This document shows positions 47,565 to 58,682 of a stretch of 64,000 bases of DNA, one piece after another. The notes under the pieces were generated by a model. That model was not told the origin of the DNA. It worked only from the letters and a program-made list of their open reading frames with translations, and made no database searches. The translations under genes and the position numbers were made by a program. Each line of letters starts with the position of its first letter. Within the stretch, counting starts at the first letter, position 1. The DNA is from Priestia megaterium (GTDB lineage: Bacteria > Bacillota > Bacilli > Bacillales > Bacillaceae_H): the NCBI GenBank assembly GCA_008180335.1, contig VTEF01000007.1, positions 60,060-124,059 on the forward strand, given 5' to 3'.

Positions 47565-47696
47565 AAAGCATACGAGGTTAGCTGTCGGGTTCGGGTTTGA
47601 GAGTACCCTACTTTCACTAATGAAAGATTCACCCCAAGGTATCAATACCATGTTCGTGTTTCCCCCGCTCTAATTAGATTAAGCTTGTTATTTAAT
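47565..47696 (-). promoter_or_regulatory. c-di-AMP riboswitch (ydaO-yuaA type)
   Basis: The minus strand contains the ydaO landmarks in order: GAGCGGGGGAAAC, TTGGGGTGAATC, AGGGTACTCTC, ACCCGACAGCTAACCTCGTA and GC. The closing stem is AAGC/GCTT. A terminator follows. In B. subtilis such elements turn off K+ and osmolyte genes when c-di-AMP is high. Confidence 0.9.
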
Positions 47697-47791
47697 TAAT
47701 CGCTGTCATATAGACATTAGCTTTTTATACATAAATGTACTCATATAAAACAGCCTAATTGCTACTTACCTTTTAGTTGCACATCTATTAA

Positions 47792-47819
47792 TGTATACTT
47801 TCTATCTCTAAACTGTCAA
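47792..47819 (-). promoter_or_regulatory. SigA-type promoter of the riboswitch-symporter transcript
   Basis: On the minus strand, TTGACA (47814-47819), a 16-nt spacer and TATACA (47792-47797). The start falls about 90 nt before the aptamer. Confidence 0.65.
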
Positions 47820-47924
47820 TAGATTTGTATTCCCAGATACTATCACTTAAATCGTTTGCCATAATTAAAAAAGAAAAATCCTCATCATTAAAAGTTAAAG
47901 TGAGAATATTCTATATATATATCT

Positions 47925-48746
47925 TTATACAAAAATAATATAAACTAAAATCGCTAACACAATACGATAAATCGCAAAAGGTACTAATTTAATTTTATTA
48001 ATTAGTTTTAAAAAGAAGCGAATGGAAATAAGCGCAAAAATAAACGCACTGATAAAGCCTGCGATAAAGAATGGCAATGCATCAATCGTGAAGTATTCCC
48101 AGTTTTTAATAAGAGAAAGTCCGCTTGCACCAGCCATAATTGGAACAGCCATAATAAAGGTAAAATCTGATGCTGCTCGGTGACTCATTCCTAATAATAC
48201 TCCACCGGAAATCGTTGATCCTGAACGGGAAAACCCTGGCCATAAAGCAATGCATTGAAACAGGCCTACGCCAATTGCTTGGGTATATGTCAGTTGGTCA
48301 ACCGTTTCTGCTTTTACTTGCTTTGGCGCGAACCAATCAGCAATTAACATCAGTATAGCTCCAACAACTAAGCCAATTAAAACCGTATTTAATGAGAACA
48401 AATGCTCATCAATATAATCTTCAAATAAAAAGCCTAAGATAGCAGCTGGAAGCAATCCTACAATAACTTGTGATAACTTTAAACGATTGCCTGTATGAAC
48501 ACTGCTTCGATCTTTACTTAACCCTAACAAGTTAATAAATCGATCTTTAAAAATCACAACAACAGCTAAAATTGATCCAAGCTGAATAACAATTTTAAAA
48601 GTGTTAGCGACCTCTGGTGAAAATAACTCTTTTGAATTTAATAAAATGTCATCTACAATAATCATATGACCTGTTGAGGAAACAGGCGCAAATTCTGTTA
48701 ATCCTTCAACAATGCCTAAGATGATAGCAACAATAATTTCCCACAT
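47925..48746 (-). CDS. uppP: Undecaprenyl-diphosphate phosphatase UppP (BacA)
   Basis: UppP dephosphorylates undecaprenyl pyrophosphate at the membrane, recycling the lipid carrier of wall synthesis and giving low-level bacitracin resistance. The 273-residue protein has about eight helices. Catalytic segments are EGLTEFAPVSSTGHM (about 14-28) and GFSRSGSTISGG (about 170). The start ATG has SD AAAGGT. It is monocistronic. Confidence 0.95.
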   Translation of the reverse strand: MWEIIVAIILGIVEGLTEFAPVSSTGHMIIVDDILLNSKELFSPEVANTFKIVIQLGSILAVVVIFKDRFINLLGLSKDRSSVHTGNRLKLSQVIVGLLPAAILGFLFEDYIDEHLFSLNTVLIGLVVGAILMLIADWFAPKQVKAETVDQLTYTQAIGVGLFQCIALWPGFSRSGSTISGGVLLGMSHRAASDFTFIMAVPIMAGASGLSLIKNWEYFTIDALPFFIAGFISAFIFALISIRFFLKLINKIKLVPFAIYRIVLAILVYIIFV

Positions 48747-48892
48747 ACATACTCTACCTTTCTATTAATTAAAATCAAAACTTTCACTTTCAAACTGTTT
48801 ACTTTAACAAAAACATATAGCATTTACTTTTTTTGCACTCGTTCTTTATCATAATTGTTAATCGCTTGAAAAACAACTTCTATTTTACATAA

Positions 48893-48927
48893 GAAAGAAG
48901 GCCCCTATTTTGCAAGCCTTCTCTTAA
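48893..48927 (-). terminator. Terminator of brnQ
   Basis: Stem GAAGGC / GCCTTC with a 13-nt loop and a short T-tract on the minus strand. Confidence 0.65.
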
Positions 48928-48946
48928 AAATGCCATACTTTATTTC

Positions 48947-50287
48947 CTAAATGACTCTGTTTGAATAATTAACTAGCTCTTTTTCAACTTTCCAAGGAAA
49001 CAAAAACTTCATGGTAACTCCTACTGTCGCACCAGCAACAGCAGGACAAATCCAGCTAAAACCTAAATTGTACAGCGGTAGGCTTTTCACAAATTCTCCT
49101 AGCATACTAGCTGAAAAACCAGATTGCATCCATGCATCAGTTACACTGACAATTGATACAGATAGAGTAGTAAATATATAGACAGCTCGATACCCCTTAA
49201 AGAAAGAGTGAGCAATTGCTAATCCAATCAATACAATAGCAATTGGATAGATTGCTGTTAGAACAGGAACAGATATTTGTAAAATTTTAGTTAATCCTAA
49301 ATTCGCAACAATCAGGCTAAACAAAGCAATGACCGTTATCCATATACAATACGGTACTTTTGGCACAAGCTGTTCAAAATATTGACTGCATGATGTAAGT
49401 AAACCTACTGATGTTGTCAAACACGCTAGTGTAAACACTAATCCCAATAAGATCGCTCCAAATGGACCAAACAACGTAAAGACAACATTTGTTAATGTTT
49501 GAGCACCATTTTCAGCACTACTTTGATTTACAGAGCCTAGATAAGCCAGCATAACATAAATAATTGTTAGCAATAATCCAGTAACAATCCCTGCTCGAAT
49601 GGATGATGAAACAATTTTAGCTGAATCTGTTAACCCTTTTTGCTTCAATGCCATTGCAATGACAATTCCAAAATTTAAAGCAGCTATTGTATCCATAGTA
49701 GAATATCCATCTAAAAAGCCTTTAGTGAAAGCATTTACAGCATACTCACCGATTGGATCAGCTGGTGAATGAAATGGATGAAATAGCGCCCGCACAAAGA
49801 TAATAGAAATAAGTGCAAGTAGCATAGGAGTCAGCATTTTTCCGAAACGATCTACTAACTTTGAAGGTTTTAGTGCTAACCAATAGCCTAATCCAAAGTA
49901 TAGAAATGTATATCCAAATAAAGCAATCTTCCTATTTGTTTCTTCTGGTAAAAATGGTTGAACTCCCATTTCAAATGCTAAACTTCCTGCTCGTGGAATA
50001 CCTAAAAAAGGGCCAATTGCTAGGTAAATAATCACCGTAAATACAACAGCAAAAAGCGGATGCACTCGACTTGATAACGACTGCAACCCTTCAGACTTAG
50101 CAACGGCAATTACACCTAGAATTGGCAATCCTACAGCCGATAAAATAAACCCACACATCGCTGGCCATAATGCCGTTCCTGCTGATTGACCTAGGAATGG
50201 AGGAAATATTAGATTCCCTGCTCCGAAAAACAATGAAAATAGCATCAAACTAATAAATAGCATATCTTTTTTTGTTACATGATTCAT
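48947..50287 (-). CDS. brnQ: Branched-chain amino acid symporter BrnQ
   Basis: This 446-residue LIVCS-family transporter has 12 membrane helices and begins with the family motif MLFSLFFGAGNLIFPPFLGQ. It takes up isoleucine, leucine and valine with Na+ or H+. The leader contains a T-box whose likely specifier codon is ATC (Ile), fitting this role. The SD GGAGGGTG precedes ATG 50287. It is monocistronic. Confidence 0.94.
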   Translation of the reverse strand: MNHVTKKDMLFISLMLFSLFFGAGNLIFPPFLGQSAGTALWPAMCGFILSAVGLPILGVIAVAKSEGLQSLSSRVHPLFAVVFTVIIYLAIGPFLGIPRAGSLAFEMGVQPFLPEETNRKIALFGYTFLYFGLGYWLALKPSKLVDRFGKMLTPMLLALISIIFVRALFHPFHSPADPIGEYAVNAFTKGFLDGYSTMDTIAALNFGIVIAMALKQKGLTDSAKIVSSSIRAGIVTGLLLTIIYVMLAYLGSVNQSSAENGAQTLTNVVFTLFGPFGAILLGLVFTLACLTTSVGLLTSCSQYFEQLVPKVPYCIWITVIALFSLIVANLGLTKILQISVPVLTAIYPIAIVLIGLAIAHSFFKGYRAVYIFTTLSVSIVSVTDAWMQSGFSASMLGEFVKSLPLYNLGFSWICPAVAGATVGVTMKFLFPWKVEKELVNYSNRVI

Positions 50288-50383
50288 ATAACACCCTCCT
50301 GATTAATTGTCTCTGCTTATCGATGCGAATAATATCAATATCGCTTCCCACTTTTGATGCACCTCCTTCACGTTTTTAGACAA

Positions 50384-50655
50384 TAAAAAAATCCCGTCCC
50401 CTAAAAAGGGACGAGATATAAGTTCCCGTGTTACCACCCTAGTTCTGTACAAATGATACAGCACTCAAATCACGTACATGTTTATACGCATTCCTTGTAA
50501 CGGCGGAACCCCGAACACACTTACTACCTTCTTCAGCATGCCTTCTCGGAGAGGATTTTCAGCTACGAACTGAACACTGACTTACAGCAAGATGTCAGCT
50601 CTCTGCGGAACAGTTTTCGTAACGTACTCGTTCTCGTCAACGAATTTTCATGTCT
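50384..50655 (-). promoter_or_regulatory. T-box leader of brnQ, probably isoleucine-specific
   Basis: On the minus strand, a Stem I region (about 50655-50540) is followed by the T-box bulge AGGGTGGTAACACGGG (about 50424-50439). The terminator ATCCCGTCCC / GGGACGAGAT then follows with TTTTTT (50384-50416). In the 3' side of Stem I, before CTCTCC, GAAAATC places ATC (50554-50556) in the specifier position. Confidence 0.88.
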
Positions 50656-50899
50656 TCAACCATTGAAATTTTTTATTAGTTGCTAGTATAACAAAAGTTT
50701 TTTATTTTATGTATGAAAAATAAAAATTTTTAAATAAATTATCGATCCATAGTAATTAGCCTCCCTTTAAGATTTTTCCTTTTAACAAATGAAAGGACAG
50801 AAACGATGAAGAAAAACATTCAAATTTGCTGAAATATGAAACTTTTTTACTTCTTTTCTCGTATACAGAAATATATTACTTTATAGGAGGTTCTCACAT

Positions 50900-51190
50900 A
50901 TGAACGGGAACGTACGATTAATGAAATGGGTTACAGCAGGTTACGAAGCTTTTCTAGGGATTCCTTTTATCGGCGGAGCTATTGTACTTGGATTTGGTTG
51001 GGCACCGCTGGGTATTGCCTTTGTTCTTCACGTCATCACCTTAATTTTAGCTCACAGACAAGGTGTATCTGCATATGGAAATATACTGGGCCTTGTCACA
51101 TCATTTGTAGCCGTTATTCCGATTGTTGGAATGGTTATGCATATAATTACAGCACTGGTTCTTGCAATTGACGCTGCTAGACAACGATGA
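50900..51190 (+). CDS. Small membrane protein, 96 aa
   Basis: This protein has three hydrophobic segments (about 12-33, 36-52 and 62-88) and Gly-rich helices. The start ATG follows SD AGGAGG. I do not recognise the family beyond generic small Bacillus membrane proteins. It stands between the brnQ T-box region and thiC, transcribed alone. Function is unknown. Confidence 0.75.
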   Translation: MNGNVRLMKWVTAGYEAFLGIPFIGGAIVLGFGWAPLGIAFVLHVITLILAHRQGVSAYGNILGLVTSFVAVIPIVGMVMHIITALVLAIDAARQR

Positions 51191-51275
51191 TGTCTAGCGT
51201 TTTTTATTTTACAGCTTGCTTTTTTTCCTAATGGTGGTAAAATGAATGCGTAAACTGAATAACTAAAAAGTTTTT

Positions 51276-51372
51276 CTACTAGGGGTGTCTGATAGCTCAG
51301 ACTGAGAGAAGAGTGCATAAAACTCTTTAACCCTTCGAACCTGATTTGGGTTATACCAGCGTAGGGAAGTAG
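51276..51372 (+). promoter_or_regulatory. TPP riboswitch upstream of thiC
   Basis: Landmarks CTACTAGGGGTG, ACTGAGA, ACCCTTCGAACCTGATT and ACCAGCGTAGGGAAGTAG, with terminal pairing CTACT/AGTAG. A possible promoter TTGCTT-16-TAAAAT (51216-51243) precedes it. Confidence 0.95.
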
Positions 51373-51427
51373 TCATGAAAAGGAAAATATTTTTTAAGTT
51401 TGATTTCTTTTTTCTTTTTGTCTATTT

Positions 51428-51459
51428 CATCGGGTTCTATAAAGAGCCCGATTTTTTTA
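51428..51459 (+). terminator. Expression-platform terminator of thiC
   Basis: Stem ATCGGGTTC / GAGCCCGAT with loop TATAAA and seven T, between aptamer and thiC. It is the expected off-switch when TPP is bound. Confidence 0.9.
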
Positions 51460-51480
51460 TGGTTCGGTATAGCTTAATGA

Positions 51481-53434
<1,954 letters not shown>

Positions 53435-53450
53435 ACGCGATATTTCTTCA

Positions 53451-53488
53451 AAAAGGGACTTAACGTTTATAAGTTAAGTCTCTTTTCT
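53451..53488. terminator. Bidirectional terminator after thiC and the small ORF
   Basis: Stem AAAGGGACTTAAC / GTTAAGTCTCTTT with an 8-nt loop; it also faces the end of the vanZ-like gene. Confidence 0.87.
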
Positions 53489-53945
53489 AATGATAAAAAT
53501 GTGCTGATACAATCTTTTTCATGCTAGATATTATTTTTATTATGAGCCATCCTGCTAACATGCCTAATGAATTTAACAAGATATCATCAATATCAAATAC
53601 TCGTTCAGTAAGCTTGTATTGTAAAATTTCAATAGCGAAACTACTTAAAAAACCTGTTGTAAACACTTGAATAAATCCATCGAAACTCTTCAGAAATACG
53701 GGGATAAACATGCCTAGTGGTGCAAACAGCATAATATTACCAAGCACATTGGTCAAAGCTAACATCACATTCCCGCTTTCCCACATTAAACGAATGGTAC
53801 TAAATAAACTTAGATTCATTGCACGACCATAGACATGCTCATTCTCTCGAATAAGAGTAGCATAGATTACCACCATACCATATACAATAAAGAAGGAAAG
53901 TAAAATCCTTTTTATAAATCGTTTTCTGTCACTACTCACTGTCAC
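53487..53945 (-). CDS. VanZ-like family protein
   Basis: This 152-residue membrane protein has four to five hydrophobic helices and the VanZ-domain sequences NVLGNIMLFAPLGMFIP, EILQYKLTERVFDIDDILLNSLG. VanZ-like proteins are linked to teicoplanin tolerance in enterococci, but most Bacillus members have no known role. It is monocistronic, with no vancomycin genes near. Confidence 0.88.
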   Translation of the reverse strand: MTVSSDRKRFIKRILLSFFIVYGMVVIYATLIRENEHVYGRAMNLSLFSTIRLMWESGNVMLALTNVLGNIMLFAPLGMFIPVFLKSFDGFIQVFTTGFLSSFAIEILQYKLTERVFDIDDILLNSLGMLAGWLIIKIISSMKKIVSAHFYH

Positions 53946-54175
53946 ATCACCTTCTCTTGCTCGATAAACATCCCCTTGTATCCATCATATGTACATACAC
54001 TTTTTTTATCACACTTCTTGTCCCCTTCGATAGACTACACCAAAACATGTGCTTGTCCATGAACTTATCGTATCATATTGCCGGATGAACAGCAGATAAA
54101 ACATGAAAAAATATTACCATGCGAATGTAATAAAGAAAGAATCTAGTGTATATCGTTTCTTATCAGCTTTCAGAA

Positions 54176-54211
54176 CAAACAGGCCTAGATAGGACTAGGC
54201 CTGTTTGTTTA
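54176..54211 (-). terminator. Terminator of yhbH
   Basis: Stem AAACAGGCCTAG / CTAGGCCTGTTT with loop ATAGGA, at the stop codon. Confidence 0.85.
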
Positions 54212-55387
54212 TGCATATTTCGTATCCTCTGTTTCTTTACGAAAGAAGCTTTTCATTGCGTGAAATACATCTGCTTTTTGCTTTAAAATAAAATGGCGAA
54301 ATTGTTCGTCTTGAATATTTTTATATGCGGACATTAGCGTAGAATGCCGATTGTACTGGTTCACTTCTCCATAACCAAACATATTTGACACTTTCATTAA
54401 CTCATTGACTAATTTGACACATCTGGCATTATCAGATGTTAAATTATCACCATCTGAAAAGTGAAATGGATAGATATTATAACGATTTGGATCATATTTT
54501 TGGTTAATTAACTCTAATGCTTTTCGATAGGCAGATGAACAAATCGTTCCTCCGCTCTCTCCTTTTGAAAAGAAATCTTCTTCTGACACAACTTTCGCTT
54601 CTGTATGATGAGCAATAAACTCAATTTCTACTGTTTCGTACTTCGTTCTTAGAAATCTCGTCATCCAAAAGAAAAAGCTTCTTGCCATATACTTTTCCCA
54701 TATACCCATTGATCCACTTGTATCCATCATAGCGAGCACAACAGCTTTTGATTCTGGTTTTAATACTTCGTTCCATGCTTTAAATTTTAAGTCTTCTGGA
54801 TAAATAGGATGAAAGGCAGGTTTTCCAATCATCGCATTCCGCTTATAAGCTGCCATCATCGTACGTTTCTTGTCGATATTCCCCATTAGTCCTGTACGAC
54901 GAATATCATTGAATTCAATATGCTCGATTACATTTTGATCTGATTCTTTTCGCTGTAAATTTGGCAATTCTAACTGTGAAAACAATGCTTCTTGCAGCTC
55001 CATAAGAGAAACTTCCGCTTCAAAATAATCCTCTCCTGCTTGGTCGCCTGCTCCTTGACCTTTTCCTGCACCTTTTTTTCCATCATCAGCTGATCCATCT
55101 CTAGCAACTACATCTCCGACTTTGCTGTCTCCATCACCTTGGCCTACATGTTTATTCTTATCATAGTTATACCTTATGCGATATTCATCTAAAGAACGAA
55201 TCGGTATTTTAACAACGTCTCTACCGTTTGACATGACTATGTTTTCTTCTGTAATGAGATCTGGAAGGTTATTTTTAATGGCTTCTTTTATCTTCTCTTG
55301 ATGTCTTTTTTGATCATCATGTCCTTTACGATGAAGAGACCAATCTTCCTTTGAAATCGCAAAATTTTTATCGACATCTTTTCCCAT
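54209..55387 (-). CDS. yhbH: DUF444 sporulation protein YhbH
   Basis: This 392-residue protein of the UPF0229/YeaH family carries a von Willebrand A-like domain. The MIDAS-type start is [17 protein letters not shown] (about 216-232), followed by [14 protein letters not shown] and [13 protein letters not shown] Gly/Asp-rich linker lies around residues 95-125. It is linked genetically with PrkA and SpoVR in many bacteria and is made in sporulation in B. subtilis. It lies downstream of prkA on the same strand, but with two terminator-like hairpins between. Confidence 0.95.
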   Translation of the reverse strand: MGKDVDKNFAISKEDWSLHRKGHDDQKRHQEKIKEAIKNNLPDLITEENIVMSNGRDVVKIPIRSLDEYRIRYNYDKNKHVGQGDGDSKVGDVVARDGSADDGKKGAGKGQGAGDQAGEDYFEAEVSLMELQEALFSQLELPNLQRKESDQNVIEHIEFNDIRRTGLMGNIDKKRTMMAAYKRNAMIGKPAFHPIYPEDLKFKAWNEVLKPESKAVVLAMMDTSGSMGIWEKYMARSFFFWMTRFLRTKYETVEIEFIAHHTEAKVVSEEDFFSKGESGGTICSSAYRKALELINQKYDPNRYNIYPFHFSDGDNLTSDNARCVKLVNELMKVSNMFGYGEVNQYNRHSTLMSAYKNIQDEQFRHFILKQKADVFHAMKSFFRKETEDTKYA

Positions 55388-55713
55388 ATATTTCCCCTCC
55401 TTTTTCTAAAAAAAATACACACACTTTTCATCACAACGCATACAATATGTTGAATGGTACTGACGAAAAAAACCTTTCCTTGAAAGGTTGGTTACTCTAT
55501 CCTATGCCTTAAACTCATATACTTGACAATTAATTTAGATGTTAAAGGTAAAAGGCACCCTGTCTACATCTGCTATATCCTCTATAAACTATGATATGAA
55601 TCATATTTTTTATTGCCCTGTACATATGCCTATTTTTAAAAATTTTTAAGAGATAAAGAAAACATGGCACATACCTGGAGTGCCATGTTTTCTTTTCTCT
55701 TGATTTACTCCAT
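55388..55713 (-). other. prkA-yhbH spacer with two terminator-like hairpins
   Basis: On the minus strand the prkA terminator AAACATGGCAC / GTGCCATGTTT (about 55661-55696) is followed by 170 nt without a convincing ORF. A second hairpin AACCTTTC-AAG-GAAAGGTT plus TTTTTT (about 55465-55489) then lies about 80 nt before yhbH. The second could attenuate read-through into yhbH. Confidence 0.6.
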
Positions 55714-57609
55714 TTACCGGTTTAACAAACTTCCTACATAGCGTAACAATTCATTTGCAGAAACAGAATTATAGCCATGCTCATCAATTAAACGCGCAAC
55801 TACTTCATTGACTTTTTTAAGTTGTTGTTCATCTGGTGTTTTTGTTGAAGTAGTAATTTTCACAACATCTTTCAAGTCGGCAAACAGTTTCTTTTGAATC
55901 GCTTCGCGTAACCGCTCATGTGAATTATAATCAAATCGCTTTCCTTTGCGAGCATACGCTGAGATACGGATTAAAATTTCTTCGCGGAATGCTTTTTTTG
56001 CATTTTCTGAAATTCCAATTTGTTCTTCAATTGAACGCATGAGTTTTTCATCTGGATTCATTTCCTCACCTGTCAGCGGATCTCGAAGCTTATTTTTATT
56101 GCAATATGCTTCAACGTTGTCTAAATAATTGTCCATCAACGTTTTTGCTGATTCTTCATAGGAGTATACAAAAGCTTTTTGAACTTCTTTTTTTGCAATC
56201 TCATCATATTCTTTGCGTGCTAAAGAAATATAGTTTAAATAGCGTTCGCGATCTTCAGCAGAAATCGATGCATGCTGATCTAATCCCTCTTTTAAGGAGC
56301 GTAATACATCTAATGAATTAATTGATTTAATGTCTTTTCGAATAATTGTTGATGATATACGGTTAATCACGTAGCGTGGATCAATTCCACTCATACCTTC
56401 ATCTGGGTATTCCTTCTTTAGCTCTTCTACATCAGCATCATTATACCCTTCAACTGACTGACCATCATATAAACGCATCTTCTTTAATAAATCAATATCA
56501 CCTTTTTTAGGTTCTTTTAATCTTGTTAATATCGTAAAGATAGATGCAATTCGCAATGTATGCGGAGCAATATGCACATCTGACACGTCACTTTCACGAA
56601 TCATCTTTTCGTAAATTTTTTCTTCTTCACTAACTTTTAAGTTATATGGAACAGGCATCACAATGATACGTGAATGTAAAGCTTCATTCTTTTTATTTGA
56701 AATGAAGGAACGATACTCTGTTTCATTTGTATGTGCCACAATTAATTCATCCGCACTAATTAAAGCAAAGCGCCCTGCTTTAAAATTTCCTTCTTGTGTT
56801 AATGAAAGTAAATGCCATAAAAACTTCTCATCACACTTTAACATCTCTTGAAACTCCATCATCCCTCTATTCGCCTTATTCAATTCTCCGTCAAAGCGAT
56901 AAGCGCGCGGGTCTGACTCTGAGCCGTATTCAGCAATTGTTGAAAAATCAATACTGCCGGTCAAATCTGCAATATCTTGTGACTTCGGGTCTGACGGACT
57001 GAATGTTCCAATACCAGTACGTTTGTCTTCTGAGAAGAAAATTCGTTCAATAATAACATCTTCAATGCGCCCATCGTATTCTTTTTCTAACCTCATTGTA
57101 TTTAAAGGAGATAAATTCCCTTCAATACGAATACCATACTCATCATAAAAATCTTTCCGAAGATGATGTGGAATCAAATGTAGTGGGTCTTCATGCATCG
57201 GGCAGCCTTTAATGGCATACACAGCTCCGCGTTCTGTTAATGAATAAGCTTCAAGGCCTCTTTTTAGCATTGTAACCAAAGTAGATTTACCACCACTAAC
57301 AGGACCCATTAGGAGTAAAATACGTTTCCGAACGTCTAATCGTTTAGCGGCAGGATGAAAATATTCTTCCACCAGTCTTTCTAACGATTCTTCCAGGCCA
57401 AACATTTGTTCACTGAAAAATTTATATTTCTTCTTTCCATTAAATTCTTCAATTCCCGCATCTTTAATCATATTATAAACTCTCGAATGTGCAGGCTGAG
57501 CAATTAAAGGCTCATCTTTCACAAGCTTTAAATACTCTTCGAATGTACCTTCCCATTTAAGTCGGTTCTCTTCTTCGCGGTATTTTTCAATTTTCTTTAA
57601 TATATCCAT
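55714..57609 (-). CDS. prkA: Serine protein kinase / AAA+ protein PrkA
   Basis: This 631-residue PrkA has an N-terminal AAA+ domain with the P-loop LLMGPVSGGKSTLVTML (about 95-111) and a C-terminal PrkA domain (about 380-620). In B. subtilis it is SigE-dependent and affects sporulation and the SigK regulon; kinase versus ATPase/protease activity is debated. The start is ATG 57609 behind AGGGGAGGTCC; a frame start at 57648 is rejected. A SigE-like promoter at 57658-57686 matches that of spoVR. Confidence 0.95.
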   Translation of the reverse strand: MDILKKIEKYREEENRLKWEGTFEEYLKLVKDEPLIAQPAHSRVYNMIKDAGIEEFNGKKKYKFFSEQMFGLEESLERLVEEYFHPAAKRLDVRKRILLLMGPVSGGKSTLVTMLKRGLEAYSLTERGAVYAIKGCPMHEDPLHLIPHHLRKDFYDEYGIRIEGNLSPLNTMRLEKEYDGRIEDVIIERIFFSEDKRTGIGTFSPSDPKSQDIADLTGSIDFSTIAEYGSESDPRAYRFDGELNKANRGMMEFQEMLKCDEKFLWHLLSLTQEGNFKAGRFALISADELIVAHTNETEYRSFISNKKNEALHSRIIVMPVPYNLKVSEEEKIYEKMIRESDVSDVHIAPHTLRIASIFTILTRLKEPKKGDIDLLKKMRLYDGQSVEGYNDADVEELKKEYPDEGMSGIDPRYVINRISSTIIRKDIKSINSLDVLRSLKEGLDQHASISAEDRERYLNYISLARKEYDEIAKKEVQKAFVYSYEESAKTLMDNYLDNVEAYCNKNKLRDPLTGEEMNPDEKLMRSIEEQIGISENAKKAFREEILIRISAYARKGKRFDYNSHERLREAIQKKLFADLKDVVKITTSTKTPDEQQLKKVNEVVARLIDEHGYNSVSANELLRYVGSLLNR

Positions 57610-57657
57610 TAAAGGACCTCCCCTACTAGTTCTGGTGCTAGTGAACAAGATTAATAC

Positions 57658-57686
57658 AATCTATGCAGGGAAATGTTTGAACATGC
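57658..57686 (-). promoter_or_regulatory. SigE-like promoter of prkA
   Basis: On the minus strand, GCATGTT (57680-57686), a 14-nt spacer and CATAGATT (57658-57665). Both the -10 and spacer length equal those of the spoVR promoter. The start falls about 40 nt before the prkA ATG. Confidence 0.6.
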
Positions 57687-57727
57687 TTTTTAAATTATGA
57701 AATTCAGAATTTTGCCTACATTAATCA

Positions 57728-57756
57728 TTCACAGTCAACTATTAATTGGATATAAT
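57728..57756 (+). promoter_or_regulatory. SigA promoter of the 31-aa gene
   Basis: TTCACA (57728-57733), a 17-nt spacer and perfect TATAAT (57751-57756). Confidence 0.7.
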
Positions 57757-57797
57757 AGTTATAGGGGATTTTAGGAGAAGATAAAGGAGGACAAACA

Positions 57798-57893
57798 ATG
57801 AGGTTACTTTTAGTATTAGGAGTAGCAATTGCTTTCTTATCAGCTATCTTTACAGCAGGTTATAATGATAAACCAGGAGTGAGGCGGAAATAA
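57798..57893 (+). CDS. 31-residue membrane miniprotein
   Basis: ATG 57798 to TAA 57891-57893 encodes MRLLLVLGVAIAFLSAIFTA, then GYNDKPGVRRK. One hydrophobic helix is followed by a short positive tail, so the N terminus should face out. A very good SD (AAAGGAGG, 57783-57790) and a SigA promoter at 57728-57756 make expression likely. The gene stands alone between prkA and the terminator shared with trmL. I do not know a function. Confidence 0.7.
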   Translation: MRLLLVLGVAIAFLSAIFTAGYNDKPGVRRK

Positions 57894-57955
57894 GATTACA
57901 GCTACATACTCGCAGCGCCTGTATTCTGATCTTCGCGTATTGAAGCAGGATAAAT

Positions 57956-57998
57956 AAAAAAAAGCCTTTCACGCAGTTTTCGTGAAAGGCTCTTTTTA
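57956..57998. terminator. Bidirectional terminator between the miniprotein gene and trmL
   Basis: Stem AAAGCCTTTCACG / CGTGAAAGGCTTTT (one mismatch) with loop CAGTTTT. Confidence 0.9.
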
Positions 57999-58469
57999 TG
58001 TCAGATCATTATAATCTTGTTGGCGTAATGCCTCGTAAATTAAAATAGCTGCTGTGTTCGATAAATTTAATGAACGCACATGTTCAGTCATTGGTAAACG
58101 TAAACAACGATCCATGTTTTCTTCAATAATGTGTTTCGGCAAACCGCTCGTCTCACGTCCAAAAACAAAGAAATGGTCCTTTTCTACATTGCTGTAATCA
58201 AACGTTGTATGTGGCTTCTTACCAAATTTAGTAATAAAATAAAATCCTGCCTCTGGGTATTTCTCAAATATCTCCTCTAAAGAATCATGATAGACGACAT
58301 TTACAAATTCCCAGTAATCCAGACCTGCACGCTTTAACATTTTATCGTCTGTTGAAAAACCAAGTGGACGAACTAAATGCAAGGTTGTGTTCGTTGCAGC
58401 ACAAGTTCTTGCAATATTACCAGTATTAGCTGGAATTTCTGGTTGGTATAAAACAACATGTAATCCCAA
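57996..58469 (-). CDS. trmL: tRNA (cytidine/uridine-34-2'-O)-methyltransferase TrmL
   Basis: This 157-residue SPOUT methyltransferase modifies the wobble base of certain Leu tRNAs. Family segments are LYQPEIPANTGNIARTCAAT (N terminus), VFGRETSGLP (SAM knot) and MTEHVRSLNLSNTAAILIYEALRQ. The start is TTG 58469 behind AGAGGTGA; an ATG at 58505 lies upstream of this SD. The name in B. subtilis is cspR. Two Leu tRNA genes lie 3.5 kb away. Confidence 0.94.
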   Translation of the reverse strand: MGLHVVLYQPEIPANTGNIARTCAATNTTLHLVRPLGFSTDDKMLKRAGLDYWEFVNVVYHDSLEEIFEKYPEAGFYFITKFGKKPHTTFDYSNVEKDHFFVFGRETSGLPKHIIEENMDRCLRLPMTEHVRSLNLSNTAAILIYEALRQQDYNDLT

Positions 58470-58682
58470 AATATTCACCTCTAAAAAAAAAAATCTACTC
58501 ACCATTATACCACTAACTATTTAAATATCCCACTCTTAACATACTATAGGACCTTCACTTCAACCTTCAGAAACAGCACCGAAAATCATTGAGGGGGCAA
58601 TCGCTATCCCTAAAGGTCTAAGAAAGTACAGACAAGCAGCACCTGCTGCTCCATCTTCTCGACCTCAACTAATGGAGGTTCT

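Noticed and set aside
47369..47632. An 87-codon open frame on the minus strand
   Set aside because: It lies across the c-di-AMP riboswitch terminator and symporter start and has no SD; the RNA elements explain the sequence.
55490..55660. 20-codon frame between the two hairpins upstream of yhbH
   Set aside because: No SD and no compositional sign of coding; kept only as part of the spacer description.
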